The translations under genes were made by a program, and so were the position numbers. The notes below the pieces were generated by a model that did no database searches, was not told the DNA's origin, and saw only the letters and a list, made by a program, of their open reading frames with translations. From Manduca sexta (Eukaryota; Arthropoda; Insecta; Lepidoptera; Sphingidae): a DNA stretch of 64,000 bases. Positions 1 to 12,007 of this stretch are shown here, piece by piece; position 1 is the first letter of the stretch, and every line of letters begins with the position of its first letter. Location: positions 16,648,589-16,712,588 of the forward strand of contig NC_051142.1 in assembly GCF_014839805.1 (NCBI RefSeq). The letters run 5' to 3'.

Positions 1-2330
1 TAAAATATATCCTATCACAAGCACACCACCTATTTTAATACCGCCTGCATATACGAAGTACCTATTATAATAATAATAAAATATTTATTTCACCATAAAT
101 ATTAATTTAACAAACACAACTAAAGCAATACAATACAGATTACAGATCATGAAAATGCAATAAGTGTTGAACATCCGGTATCCAGAAAAAGATTTAACTT
201 GAGTTTTGGACACCGATTGTTCACATCAAGAAAATACAAAACCGTGAAAAATGTTTCTTGTGAGTTTATTGTGTAAATTATTAGTATTATTAGTACCTTC
301 TAAATTAAATTTCCTATACCTTCTAATAAATTTTCATTATTAATTGTCATTCACCGCGGCAGTTATCATTTGATAAACTATCGATCACCTTGGACCGTCA
401 GTAGTCACGACAGACGCATGATGACTTTATACAGCCGGCATAACGATTACAATTGCCACCAAAAACGACATAGCAACCGACGCAGTGATTTTGATGGTTT
501 GTTTACACATTAAAATCAGGGTTGTTAGTTGTTACCGTCTAGTTCGATTAAATACATTTCACATGGTCTTTATTTTTTCTGGCAAGTCGACCCACTTGAT
601 GGTACCAATATACAATGTAAATTATGGTATATACTTACTAATTATGGGAAATAACAGTGGCGAAAGGTCGATATAACCTGATTCCTGTCGACCTCCCTTT
701 ATGTATTATTTATGTAGAAACTAATTATCATTAAAACAATTTACAGACTGCATTTATACATATTAGTAACTATATGTTGTGTGGTGTTCCTTTTCGGAAA
801 ATTTTACCATTCGCTATTAGAAAATAATATCTTACGAGCCGGACTTTGTTGCCAGATACTAAGTGGAATTTATATAAGGTAGATGAAATATATTACAGAA
901 CAAACAAAATATTAAAAAAGTTAGATAAAGGCGGATAAAAAACAAATACAAATCATTTTTTTATATTTATTTAGCACATACATAGGTACTAATACAATCA
1001 AATATATGATGGTACATAAATACAAACATTAACTTACACATTTAATGAGGAAAATAGGGGTTTATCATAGAATTACAATGAACGTATGATTTAAGACTTT
1101 GACTGAAGTCAGAAAAGACTTATCTACTTATGCATAGATAGGTCGGTACTACGGTTTGCAATCCCGCAAATTTTTCAGACATTCAAATTTGTTAAGTATA
1201 CCCTCGGTGAAAACCTTACTTTTTTAATTAAAAAAAAAAAATATATATATATTGCGGAATTGCAAACCTTAGTAGGTGCTTGTTACCATCGTTTTCATCT
1301 AAATACATCTTTCCAAAGTACTTCTGTCATTTTGTGAAATACAAATAGTGTCAGTAGTTTTGATACATGCGTTGATACATTATTTTTACTGCCTCTAAGT
1401 CCCCAAGCCTCAGTCACTCAAACCTTTAATAATAACCCCCGAAATTCTATACACTTTTAATACTTACCTAATGACATTATATAAAAAAGAAAATACAAAT
1501 TTGCAAATAGCATTCACGAATACTTTTTTCATTAATTTTATAGGTACATAAACATAGAAATACGTCGTACGTAAAAACATTTTATGTTATCGTTTTTAAA
1601 CGTATTTAAAATTAAGATAATATTTCTATAGGATTTAGGTATACAGCGATGACAATTTATCTCTAATGGATTTAAAGACATACATAATTAAGATATTACT
1701 CTAAAACAAGTAAAAAAAATCCAATGTACAAAAGTATCAGTTTAAGGCATTAAAAACTACTACAATAGACTAGCTTCTTGATTTTAACAAATCTTTACAC
1801 ATTGTTTAACTGTTCACAATTATTTTCTAAATGAAAAAAAAAGAGATAAAATAAACAAATAAAAATAAGTTATTGCTACACCATATATTTTTCTAAGAAA
1901 TAATACATGACAAGCTAATAAGAAAGATTCTCATAGATATTATAACATTTTATTACTTTATATACAAACTGTATTAAAGTCTAGGAATATAAAAAATAAT
2001 AAATACCTAGAACCTAATTGAATTTGAAATAAAATTGATCTTACAATAGAAAACCTAACATCGTGTTTTTAGATGAAGTTATTATTAATTTACTGCTTAT
2101 TGTTCACATTGCGTATTTTCTACGTTAAATGAAACTTTTTAAAAATAGGTTTAAGGATACGAATTTTTTTAATGATATAATTAGGCACGCGTCTTTATAT
2201 GATTAGTATAATATTCTTGTCATTTAATTTGTTTTTGAAAATTCATTACTTTATCGACTAATGAATACATTTTAATAAGAAAAATAAACATCAAAGTCAC
2301 CGTAAGGGTCCAGAGTTCGAACGATTGAAT
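1..2330. other. Gene-free AT-rich stretch
   Basis: I see no coding exon, RNA gene or recognisable repeat here. The sequence is AT-rich with many stops in all frames and a short TA run near 1240-1251. It could be intergenic DNA or an intron of a gene outside the window. Confidence 0.6.
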
Positions 2331-2334
2331 TTAA

Positions 2335-2722
2335 GGCGCTCCCTCAGCCACCATGCCGCACCGCAGCCACAGGCAAAATTTTAATTGTTTTATCGATATT
2401 TTGAAAATAAAACCGTCTGACTATAAGTTATAAGACGAAAACAGTTAATATCGACAGCATTAATTCCCACTTAAATACAATATTACGGGCCATGTTCCCC
2501 ACCCAGGTCCCTCACATAGCCCACCACTTATGTTTTATAATATGACGATTTTTTGTTTGCTATGCTATGCTTTGATTATTAACAATGTTATATTTTAATC
2601 GAATTTATTTGTTTGTATTCTTTTACGAAACGATTTAATGAAAATTAAAAACATTAGGTGGGCCATCAAGGAATCCGTAATCTTATGTAGTACAAATTCG
2701 CTGTTTTGCTCGGGGGAGCGCC
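2335..2722. mobile_element. Short TTAA-flanked inverted-repeat element (piggyBac-like MITE)
   Basis: The ends are inverted repeats: GGCGCTCCC at the left and GGGAGCGCC at the right. Each is directly flanked by TTAA (2331-2334 and 2723-2726), the target duplication typical of piggyBac-type transposition. At 388 bp there is no room for a transposase, so this would be non-autonomous. The inverted repeat is short, so a chance arrangement is not fully excluded. Confidence 0.55.
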
Positions 2723-2870
2723 TTAACGTGTCCTTCGTTAGCAAATAGCCTTCAAATGTCAAAGTAATTGAAACAAATATGTCACATTATTATGCAAATA
2801 ATTGATTTTTGCACTCGAATTAATTGGCAGTTATTTATGGTAAGTACTAATTGTTTTTTTTTTATATATA

Positions 2871-3442
2871 CAGTCGAATCCGTTTATAATGACATCGAAA
2901 GGAATTGACAAACACGTCATAATAAGCGGACGTCATACAAAGCGTTTTGTGTAAAAAAAAAAATATGTAAATAGTATGTGGTTGCGCCATATTTCTAATT
3001 AATTCTTTATAAATTTTAACTTCGCATTTCCGGTCGCGTCAATCCAAAATGGTGTCTTTTTTTTATTAATAATTTGGTGACACAACACGTACACTTCCTT
3101 ACCGCATCCCTTTCCCGCACATACCTTTCCAGCGAGCGAGAGCGAGAGCGCTTCGCTGGGAATTGGTTCCGCGAGTGCCCGCGCAGGGTGCGGGTGCAAA
3201 ACACTCTCTTGTTCGCGCTCCGCAAAGAAATGGACACGATGACGTCGAAGAATCACGTCGGTCATTATAACCGGACATAATTTATAAAAAGGGGTCACAA
3301 TAAGCGACATGTCACTGTAAGGGAAGTCATTATATTCGACTTTTTTATAAAGAATCTTATATGAAAACCAAACTTCGTAGTGTAATTACGTCATACTAAG
3401 AGGTTGGTCAATATAGGCAGTCATAATAAACGGATTATACTG
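2871..3442. mobile_element. Tc1/mariner-pogo-like non-autonomous element
   Basis: The left end starts CAGTCGAATCCGTTTATAAT. The right end, read on the minus strand, starts CAGTATAATCCGTTTATTAT, so the termini are imperfect inverted repeats of about 25 bp. Both are flanked by TA (2869-2870 and 3443-3444), as expected for Tc1/mariner/pogo insertion. The sub-terminal DNA repeats the theme of CGxxTATAATGACxTCG several times. A GC-richer core at about 3080-3250 gives small open frames on both strands, but none resembles a transposase. Confidence 0.6.
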
Positions 3443-4174
3443 TAGGTAGTACCTACTAGACATTGTTTTTAGATTTTGTTTCTGTTGTTACATGTTCAGC
3501 TTGATATTTTCCAAATGAACTTTGACATGCCATGATTTTTTATATTCCTAAACGATTTTTAAATATTATATTATACAACATACATGTCACACTTATATTT
3601 ATATTAACCTATCTACGTCTAAAATTTGGTGTTCTGTTTCCTTATATTATAACTTATGTCTAATATAAGTCTATATTTATTAGTTATCTACACAAAGATC
3701 TAGTTATTTGCGCGCATTACTGATAAGCAGCATGGCTTTTGCAAAAATAGATTACCTTTTTAATGATAACCTCTTTAGCGAGCGACAAGCCGCGATCCCC
3801 GCACCAAAACAAATTTCTGTAATTTGAAGTATACTCCTATTTTGTTTCCGGTCTGAGTATCACAGTACATCAAAATTCCTCCTAGTTTCCCATCCCCATA
3901 ACACAATATTATAGACCTTGCGCTGACAATATGTTGCCAAAAAACACTGGGGCTTTATTCTCTATCCCGCACGTTATTTTAACAGTGCGTAACAAGCACG
4001 TAACACAACACATCATGTTAAGGACTATAGAAATTTGGCTTACAGAATACCATTCCACGCACATTTCTCGAAGATAACATGACATGGCCGTGTTACGCGT
4101 TTACACTATCATACAGAATAAGGGCCCTGCTGTATACTTATTGCAGTTTTGAATAGGATGTTGAGAAACATTTA

Positions 4175-4412
4175 CTCCCTTAATCATAGACTTTATTTAT
4201 CTAAGGACGGAGCATTGCTGTGATAACAAGTCTGTTTCTCAGTGCTGACGGCATGGCAGCCTTCGCAGTGCATAGATATAGGGTCATTATGATTGGCTAA
4301 TATTGAGATACAACTTGAATCTACTTGGCTGTCAGATAAACAAAGCTGAGAAATAGACTTGTTATCACAGCAATGTTCCGTCCTTAGATAAATAACGACT
4401 ATGAATAAGATG
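4175..4412. mobile_element. Foldback MITE, copy 1 (PIF/Harbinger-like?)
   Basis: Long inverted arms carry the words TCTAAGGACGGAGCATTGCT at the left and its complement at the right (...GCAATGTTCCGTCCTTAGA). The ends read CTCCCTTAATCATAG and CTATGAATAAG. The element recurs at 24137-24412 and 34206-34477. TTA occurs on both sides (4172-4174 and 4413-4415), which would fit the 3-bp duplication of PIF/Harbinger elements. This copy lacks an internal 33-bp duplication present in the other two. Confidence 0.6.
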
Positions 4413-7168
4413 TTAACTTTAAGCTAACAACTAAGAAAGATAAATAGGTACAGCCGTGACTGCTTGAACACTTTCAGAATATCAGACTTTACTATTTTGT
4501 GCGTTCAATAAAGTAAAACTCTTAAGTTCCTTCGGTTCTTTGGTTGTTGTTGCTCTAATATAAAGAAACAGAAAAATCTAAACCTTGCTTGATTTAATGA
4601 AAGTTTCTTCCATAAGAAATATCAAGATCTAACCAGGATAATTTTTGAACTACGATAGCATGTTGGCATATAGGTGCTTTTTATGATGGTCCAGCGAACA
4701 TTGAACGAAAAACAGAACGGGAACCGCTACATTCAAGACGCTATTACTGATTTTCGTACATTACAAAATATACGCGGTTTTATTTCGCGCTCCATTTTGT
4801 AACTACATACGAATTTTAAATTAGTTGCAAGAGAAAACAACCGCTGCTGTGTCTTACAATATCGACATCTTTGAATCTATAGTAATATAATTACAATTAA
4901 TATGCCTAGAACAACGCGCGGTTATCGTAGTGCGACCTTACATACAGAATCAATTGCTCTCTTGCATAAAAAACCGCCGAATAAGCAAATCTCTGTTTAA
5001 AAAATATAAATTCTTCTTCATGTTTATATGAACATGCATATGCATAAATCTATTGTTTCATTTATAATATAAAATATAAGGATGTAGGAGCGCGTTTACA
5101 TTTGTGTTTCCAAAGGTTGATTGATGGCGCATTATATTTTTCCTGTCCTACATGATCGGAGCTATGCGATAGTTAGATATTTATGCTGAAATTCGATATG
5201 TTTTTTATCGAAATAAAAAGAGAAAAATGTACGAATCGTCGTTACACGCTAAGTATTGACCTGCCTGACCTGTATTGATCTGCCTGTTCGAGAAGCAGAG
5301 GTGGGTTCAATGTATGAAAATTAAATAGCCAAGAACTACACTGTTAACTAACTTATGTTACTATTCATAAACATACAAAAAAGGGTTTATAAAATCTTAT
5401 ATCGCTTTTTTATTTCGTTTCTAATACAAAATTCTTCAAAGAACATAATGACAATACCTCCATACTGATGCTTGGCGGTAAAAGTAAAAAAATATAAGGA
5501 ACTATAAATATGGATGGCCGTGGCCCTTTAATAAGCTATATAGTTTTTATACGTAGGACATAAGTTTTAAAATTTATACCACATTGTTGACTAGAAAACT
5601 TTACTTAGCCTTAGCCCAACGATGCGACAAAACACAATGACGTCTTACATAAATAAAAGTAGTATTGTTTAAATATTATTTTATGTAATAGTTATTTTGC
5701 GACGTACTTACATTTAAGTAAATATCTACTTTAGGTAGCGTTAAATCCCGTGATAAAAGTTGAACAAGCAATCGGGTTAGCTATTCACTATTAGAATTGC
5801 GTTTATTTGGGGCAGCTGGCGGTAGTAACAAAAAAAGAAGCTGAATTCAACAAAAGGCTTGAACCACACGGGGCCTCTGTAAGTGAAAGGCTTTTTCTAA
5901 AGTGAGGAGAGATTCTAGGGGAAGGTTGCATGACTTAGATTAGGAATATAAGGCAGAATCGTTAACCGTAATTTAGTGCGGTCGATACATTTTAAATTAG
6001 TATATTTTTATTAAATAAATACTTTAACAACAATAACAAACTACGCCATTCTGCTTATTATCAATTCGCTGCCTATAAAAATAAATAACAAAAAACAAAA
6101 AATAATTGAGTAATTTATATTTACCACCGATAAATACATTCCACGCATTATATTACAATTATAATTTATTTTAAGCGTAGCGCCACTACAATTTTTAAAT
6201 ATATAGCAGACACGACATTCTGGCTAATATCTTTACACTTAAAGATCTAGGATTTCTTTAAAAAAGAAATAAATTAAATATAAAATCTCCGTAACAGCGT
6301 AACAATTTACACCAATATAAATCTATGTTTTGGCTATTATCGCAGTTACCTGCTTAATCGTTACATAATTAATTACGCCTGAAACTTACATTTGCGCTGG
6401 AATACAATTTAAATATTTATAAGGTTGCATGTCTGTATGTTTCCATTAGATAGTTAGAACTTTTTAGACGTATAAACGATGGCTCCCATATCACTATTTA
6501 AAAATTTGCCTAATGAATACAGGATTGTTTCACCAGATAAAATTCTAAATATCTAAGGGATTTTCGTTACCATATTTATCACATTTACTCAACATTCAAC
6601 GTACCTTATTAGTAGGACAAAATCTATGAATTCATTTATTTTTAATTCAATATAAGCGTTATTTATACAAAATTCGATGTCCGTATTAAACATTGTGGGA
6701 CAAAATGATCATTTTAAAATAAAGAGTTGCTTTGTATTTAACATTTATGCGGTTTCCTTGGCACCGTCAACCCTCTAATGTATAGAGATATACGTTGACA
6801 GGAACTCATTTAATTTCAAGTTAATTCCAACTTATTACAAAGTAATTAAAATGGAATGTCGAAAATGTGCAAATAAAGATTATTCATTTCATCTTAACTT
6901 GTGTACCTACACATTTTTTTAAGTTGTCTGTATATTTATATAGTAATATATAAATGATTAAGTATACTTACCTGTACAAGGCAGAGAATATTAGGAACCT
7001 ATTAATGCCAATTTTGGATACTTTTCGATATTAAAAAAATCAACAGGTCCCGAATGTCAAATTATGCAAATACACCACCCGCATTTTATTAATTAGTGGA
7101 TATCGCAACGGACATATTCCTTATTATAAAAATTACAAATCTTAGCATAAAAAAAATTGTGCGACTAA
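4413..7168. other. Gene-free AT-rich stretch
   Basis: No exon-like open frame, RNA gene or clear repeat was found. It is AT-rich, with only short chance open frames. Confidence 0.55.
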
Positions 7169-7330
7169 CCGCCATTTTCAATAAAGGATCCCATCGGTTT
7201 ATATTTAAAAAATGGAACAATCAGAACAAAGTTATTTTGACATATTTTCGGATTACTTAAGTATTTCGATTGATACATTCTCAGAATCAGATTAAAGATT
7301 GAGATTGGGATCGTTTATTGAAAACGGCTA
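7169..7330. mobile_element. Short inverted-repeat MITE, family B
   Basis: The block begins CCGCCATTTTCAATAAAGGA and ends with ATTGAGATTGGGATCGTTTATTGAAAACGG-like sequence, so the termini are inverted repeats. The interior has a conserved 'ggaacaatcagaacaaa' word. The same family recurs at 15956-16440, 37427-37590, 39487-39650, 42540-42705 and 44881-46020, which supports a mobile origin. Confidence 0.6.
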
Positions 7331-7517
7331 TATACCATGAACTTGAACATTGGCCTTTTGATTTTTAAGTAGCATTATCAAGACAGCCAAACGTCGCATG
7401 ACCATAAACCTATGTCTACATATGTCTACAGTATTTTTTATTTATAAAAATCCATAATATACTTATGTATCATTAAAAAAGTTATGTCGCAGAAATTCTC
7501 AAGTTGGTTGGGTCAGG

Positions 7518-7738
7518 TTGTAGCTGTGTACGGTTTAAGTTGTATATAGTGTTAGGGACTCGGCCCGGCGGTCGCCCGAAGGACACCATCAAATCCGGGC
7601 GGCTCAACGCCGGGCTGTAAGACACGGTTACCCCAGCATAACCGCTCAGTCGCCCCCCGCGAAGGCTGGGCGGTAGTAATAAGGTACTTTCTCCGCGAAA
7701 CCAAAAAAAAAAAAAAAAAAAGTTTGTAGCTGTGTACG
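7518..7738 (+). mobile_element. Retroposed SINE/LINE fragment with poly(A) and target duplication
   Basis: A 15-bp direct repeat, TTGTAGCTGTGTACG, occurs at 7518-7532 and again at 7724-7738. The right copy directly follows an A-rich tail (about 7702-7721). The body (about 7550-7701) is GC-rich compared with its flanks. A related, older copy lies at about 10666-10850 (shared 'taaccc...gcataacc', 'aaggctgggcggtagtaa', 'ttctccgcgaaac'). The direct repeat plus poly(A) tail is the signature of LINE-mediated retrotransposition. Confidence 0.8.
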
Positions 7739-7739
7739 C

Positions 7740-10660
7740 TATGCGCCAGCAGAGCAAGCGAACCGTGCCAGAGGCCATAAAGAACCAGAAATAATTATTT
7801 AAACGTAAAACTCCTCTTCATACATTTTGAGGTTAGAATTTTTGTTTTAGTTTTGTCAAAAAAGTATTTCGGAGAGTACCGACGAAATACTTTTAGAGAG
7901 AGTGGTGAATTAATAAGCAGAGAATATAATTTTAGTAATTGCAAACACTTAACCTGAAATTGCCGTTACAAAATCCAAAATTTTAACCCCTTTTTTTTCA
8001 GAATATCGTAGCATTGTTTTGGCGCTGAGGACCGTTACAGCACCCACAAGCCTTGCAACGCGCGATTACATGTGAAAAATCAACATTTGCTATAGGTTAT
8101 ATGTGAGAACTGGCTAATAACGGTCTCCACCAGAAGTGCGTAGTTAAATATTATTTATTCCGCGTTCATTATTTCTACACACAAAGATGATAGTTGAGCG
8201 CATTAGCAGTAAAATCGCAAGATCGCAACACATTTTCTTTGTTATAACACGGTAATATGACTTCTGGACCTGGTATTACACGGAGAGAACCCCAAATAAC
8301 ATGTCAAAAGGCAAGAAAATCCTTTGACGAGCGGCACAATTATCCTGGTATGACTAGGTAATCACTAACTTACTAGACCCCATAAAATGCACAATAAAAA
8401 ACAGCAAATCACGATATGAAAAAAAAAATAGTATTTTACATTAGTGTTTTGCTATTTCACGGTAGATTGAATAACCTTCGCATGAGTGCAAAATTGTTGT
8501 ATGACAATCTTCCCAATGTCCGCTATATTTGTGAGCAGGCCATCGGCCTTTACGGCATTTATCATAATTTAACCCAGTATTCCATCGTAATAATAAAAAT
8601 TATATGTTTTTAAAACAGTGTTGACGTGCAAGTTTTAACTATTAGCATCATTTTTTTACATGGCTGCGACTTCGTCACAAAAACTACGTAAGGTATTATT
8701 GTTGTAATTTGACAAGACTATGCGAAAAGACGTAATTCACCAATTGAAAATATCTTAAAAAAGCATTCTGATATGTTGTTACCGCGGTGTCACTTGTATC
8801 GATGTTTTGAAATATTTATTATAATATCTCCAAAACAAAACCAATAGCTATACCCAGGCCTCCTGTTGTCACTTCTTTTTTTGGGGACATGCTAATTCTC
8901 GAAAGTTGTAAGTCCATAATTCTTGTACCGATTCCTGTACTTTTTAATGGCAATTTTTTCGATATTTTCGAAATTTCGTTATGCTGTTCGTCCATCCACA
9001 GATATCTACTTATACCTAGCAAAAATTAATATTAATTACAAAATTAACATGCCAATTAGGTACGCATATAAACCCTTTGTGGATTTTAATAGACCAGCCG
9101 TGAGTTACGTCGCCGTAATTGAAACACAAGAAGAAACAAACAAGATAATTAAGTTTAGAGATAAGAGTTAATGATTATATGTTTCAATTAATAAAAGTCA
9201 GTTCTCTGCTTGTATTCGGTGTGGACGGTCGAGTCCACCGGGCTTTTCTTTTACTTGTACTAATATATTTTAAAATCAAATATATTCTCATTTAAAACAC
9301 TTTTTAAAAAGCCCGAATCTCCACGACGAAATATAACTCGTGCTCAACCATTTTTATACGGGCCACTAAAATGTCATAGTTATGAAGTCCCGGGTCAATA
9401 ATTATTTATAATTCTTTGACCTATTAAGTGTCTAAAAACTTAACTAAAATTTTATATTTAAATATAACTTATCAAAAAATAACTGAATTATTCTATTTTT
9501 ACAAGGTCACTGTACAATTTAACTGACCATGGGTGAACTTAAAACGCTCAATGGGCCACATGTTGAATTAAATTAGCTGTGATAGACAATTGTCTTTTTT
9601 TTAATTCCGGAAAAAGAGCTCACTACTCCTAAATCGTGAACAAAAGTTATGTAATTATTAATATTATTTAGAAATTACAAAATTACATTTATGAAAAAGG
9701 ACCAAAGCGTAGATACCTAATTGAACAGTCGACTTAAATTTGGGTACAATGGTTTCCTGATAATCGAGGTACAGAAAAAAGGCTACTGTAAAAACAAAAA
9801 TTACTAACTATGTCTACGTTTTGTTAAAGTAGCCATCAGTTGGTGACACGCTATATCTTCCATTGTTTATGTGATGAACAATAGCGACATAAACACAAAG
9901 ATATTACTTCATTGACTTATGTCGATTTTACTTTATCTTTCATGAAATATGAAGAAAACATCTGACAAATCTCTCGTACAAAGCGTTATGTAACATTGTT
10001 TTTTTTTTATTTTAAAACAATAACAAAGGTATTTTAGCGCCTTTCCGGTATTTTACCTACATTTCCCCTTTTACATAAACTTATTATAAATGAGAAAGAA
10101 TGTGAAGATGTTCGAATAATTGCTAGAAAAAAACACAGAAACCATTGAATGAATGAAGAATATGATGCAGGTTTACCGTATCCCGGAAAAGGCATATTAA
10201 GACTTTCATATCGAGAGAAGACGTTCAGGCGGGCGGAGTCGAGAGGAAACTCGCGGCACACTTTGCCTGTTTATCATTAAATACAATGCATAAAATAATT
10301 AAATGTTTTATACTTATTGTAAAGATAAGACTTTCATTATACGTGGAGTTTGTGAAGTGATGAAAACCCCATGACCTCACAAATTGGTATCCATAAATTG
10401 TAGAATTTAGTAAAATTTAATATGTTGCACGGATAGCCACGAAATGAATTTCCTTTTTGTACGCGCGTAGTCATTTTTATTAAGTATATTATAAAGGCAT
10501 TAGTACGCACGTCCATGGAAATTGTAGGATAAATTGTAGTGGCAATTAGATTTTTTGTGATAGATTGTTTTGCCTAATTTGTGTTGTTTGAAAAGACATA
10601 AATTGTTATCTGAATTTATCGTTGGTAGTATAACATACAGATATTTTTTTAAATTATGAT
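7740..10660. other. Gene-free AT-rich stretch
   Basis: No coding exon can be supported. Several open frames of 60-80 codons on both strands (for example around 8416-8613 and 8819-9171) have AT-biased, low-information translations and no splice or family support. Confidence 0.5.
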
Positions 10661-10665
10661 GTTGC

Positions 10666-10850
10666 AGGATCTCTCCTCTCTACCGCCAAGTCTCCCGACG
10701 TTTTCCATCTCACCAGGCGGCACAACACCGGGTCGTAAGATCTGCGAACCCAACATAACCTTCCAGTTGCTACCCGTAAAGGCTAGGTGGTAATGGTAAA
10801 TCACTTTTTCCACGAAACAAAAAGCGGGTCACAACAGCATTGGATGTCAC
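10666..10850 (+). repeat. Diverged copy of the poly(A) retroposon at 7518-7738
   Basis: It shares the order of words seen at 7555-7700: a 'ccgggtcgtaagat...cgaacccaacataacc' segment, then 'cccgtaaaggctaggtggtaatgg', then 'ctttttccacgaaac'. The A tail is eroded and no target duplication is visible. Confidence 0.5.
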
Positions 10851-10871
10851 GCAGTACCTACTTTGTAATTC

Positions 10872-10965
10872 AAAATAAGCATGGTTTCCCGACTGTTTAC
10901 GGGCGGTCGTTTCGCTTACCATCAGGCAGGCGACTTGATCGTTTAGTCATTCTACTGCAATAAAA
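10872..10965 (-). repeat. SINE-like fragment with 'cctgatggtaagc' core
   Basis: Read on the minus strand it contains TCGCCTGCCTGATGGTAAGC followed by gaaacgaccgcccgtaaacag. The same core occurs at 33706-33830 and in shorter form near 14391-14440 and 23043-23095. Repetition in one window marks a dispersed repeat, probably a SINE or a LINE tail. Confidence 0.5.
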
Positions 10966-11836
10966 AAAATAGTTTGTTCTATTTCAAGATGGTCATAACA
11001 TTAATGGATTAAGAAGGTCATCGCCTGAGACTTAATTTAGACGAATATAACACACTAAACTTATATCACCCTCAAGATAAGAGAGGAATGACAAATCAAT
11101 TGTATTGCTGAGGCAATTGAAGTAACTAGCTCCAGCCTAGTGAAGGCCTCATCTCGAGTTAGTTTCCAATTCTTCATATGACAAAAAAATTCCATATAGA
11201 AAAGCGGCGATATCAAAATATATAAACATAAATATCAAAATACCATTCCACTCGGAAAATAGTACGAAGCTTTAACACATATTTGATAAGTTAAAATTCA
11301 AAAAAATCTTAGAATCCCAATCCAGGAGGCTCAACTAAATGCTAACAATAGAAGAGGACACATTATTGCGAAAATAGATATACGGATAAGTATCTAATGT
11401 CACAAATACGAATGGAAATAAGTCCTAGTACGGGAAATATAACACCATATTGTGTTTTATCGGAGTAGTGATGATATTATACACTATATGTGAAATTACT
11501 GGTTTTTGAACATATTATGATTTTACATTGATAGGTACTTTGATATCGTCTACTATACCTAGAAAGATACCTCTGATATTAAAGAAGATATCTAAGAGTA
11601 GTAGCAGACACACAACCGACCCAAAAAATAATCCTGACCTTATATTAAGATATTATATGATCTCTAAAAGACTTAAAAAATCACAACCGCGATAAATAAT
11701 ACCAATGCTAATCGAACCTGTCAATTCATTTTACAATCATCAGTATTACGCGTGAGACCAGAGTTTAATAAAAAATGGCAATCAAATGGATCAAATTAAT
11801 CTTATGATTAAAGCAAAAACTTCAATGAATTTAATT
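10966..11836. other. Gene-free AT-rich stretch
   Basis: No coding, RNA or repeat feature was recognised. Confidence 0.5.
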
Positions 11837-11837
11837 T

Positions 11838-12007
11838 ATACTAAGTAATATTATAAAGCTGAAGAGTTTGTTTGTTTGAACGTGCAAATCTCAAGAACTA
11901 CTAAACTGATTTTGATTTTTTTTCACTAATACGAAAGAACATTACTCCCGAATGATATAGACTACTTTTTATTCGCGGAAAATATTTATCTGGCAGGCAA
12001 AAGCTAG
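11838..12007 (+). mobile_element. Short non-autonomous Helitron
   Basis: The start (about 11838) carries 'ttataaagctgaagagtttg' followed by (GTTT)n and 'gaac..g', the same 5' end as the 1 kb Helitron at 62399-63408. It ends 'ggcaggcaaaagCTAG' at 12004-12007, the CTRR-type Helitron 3' end. Only about 170 bp remain, so it is an internally deleted copy. The exact 5' base is uncertain. Confidence 0.6.

Noticed and set aside
3074..3310. Open frames on both strands in a GC-richer block
   Set aside because: They sit inside a pogo-like non-autonomous element and do not resemble a transposase.
7482..7778. 98-codon minus-strand frame with a poly-Phe run
   Set aside because: Poly-Phe is the complement of the retroposon poly(A) tail; the frame runs across the target duplication.
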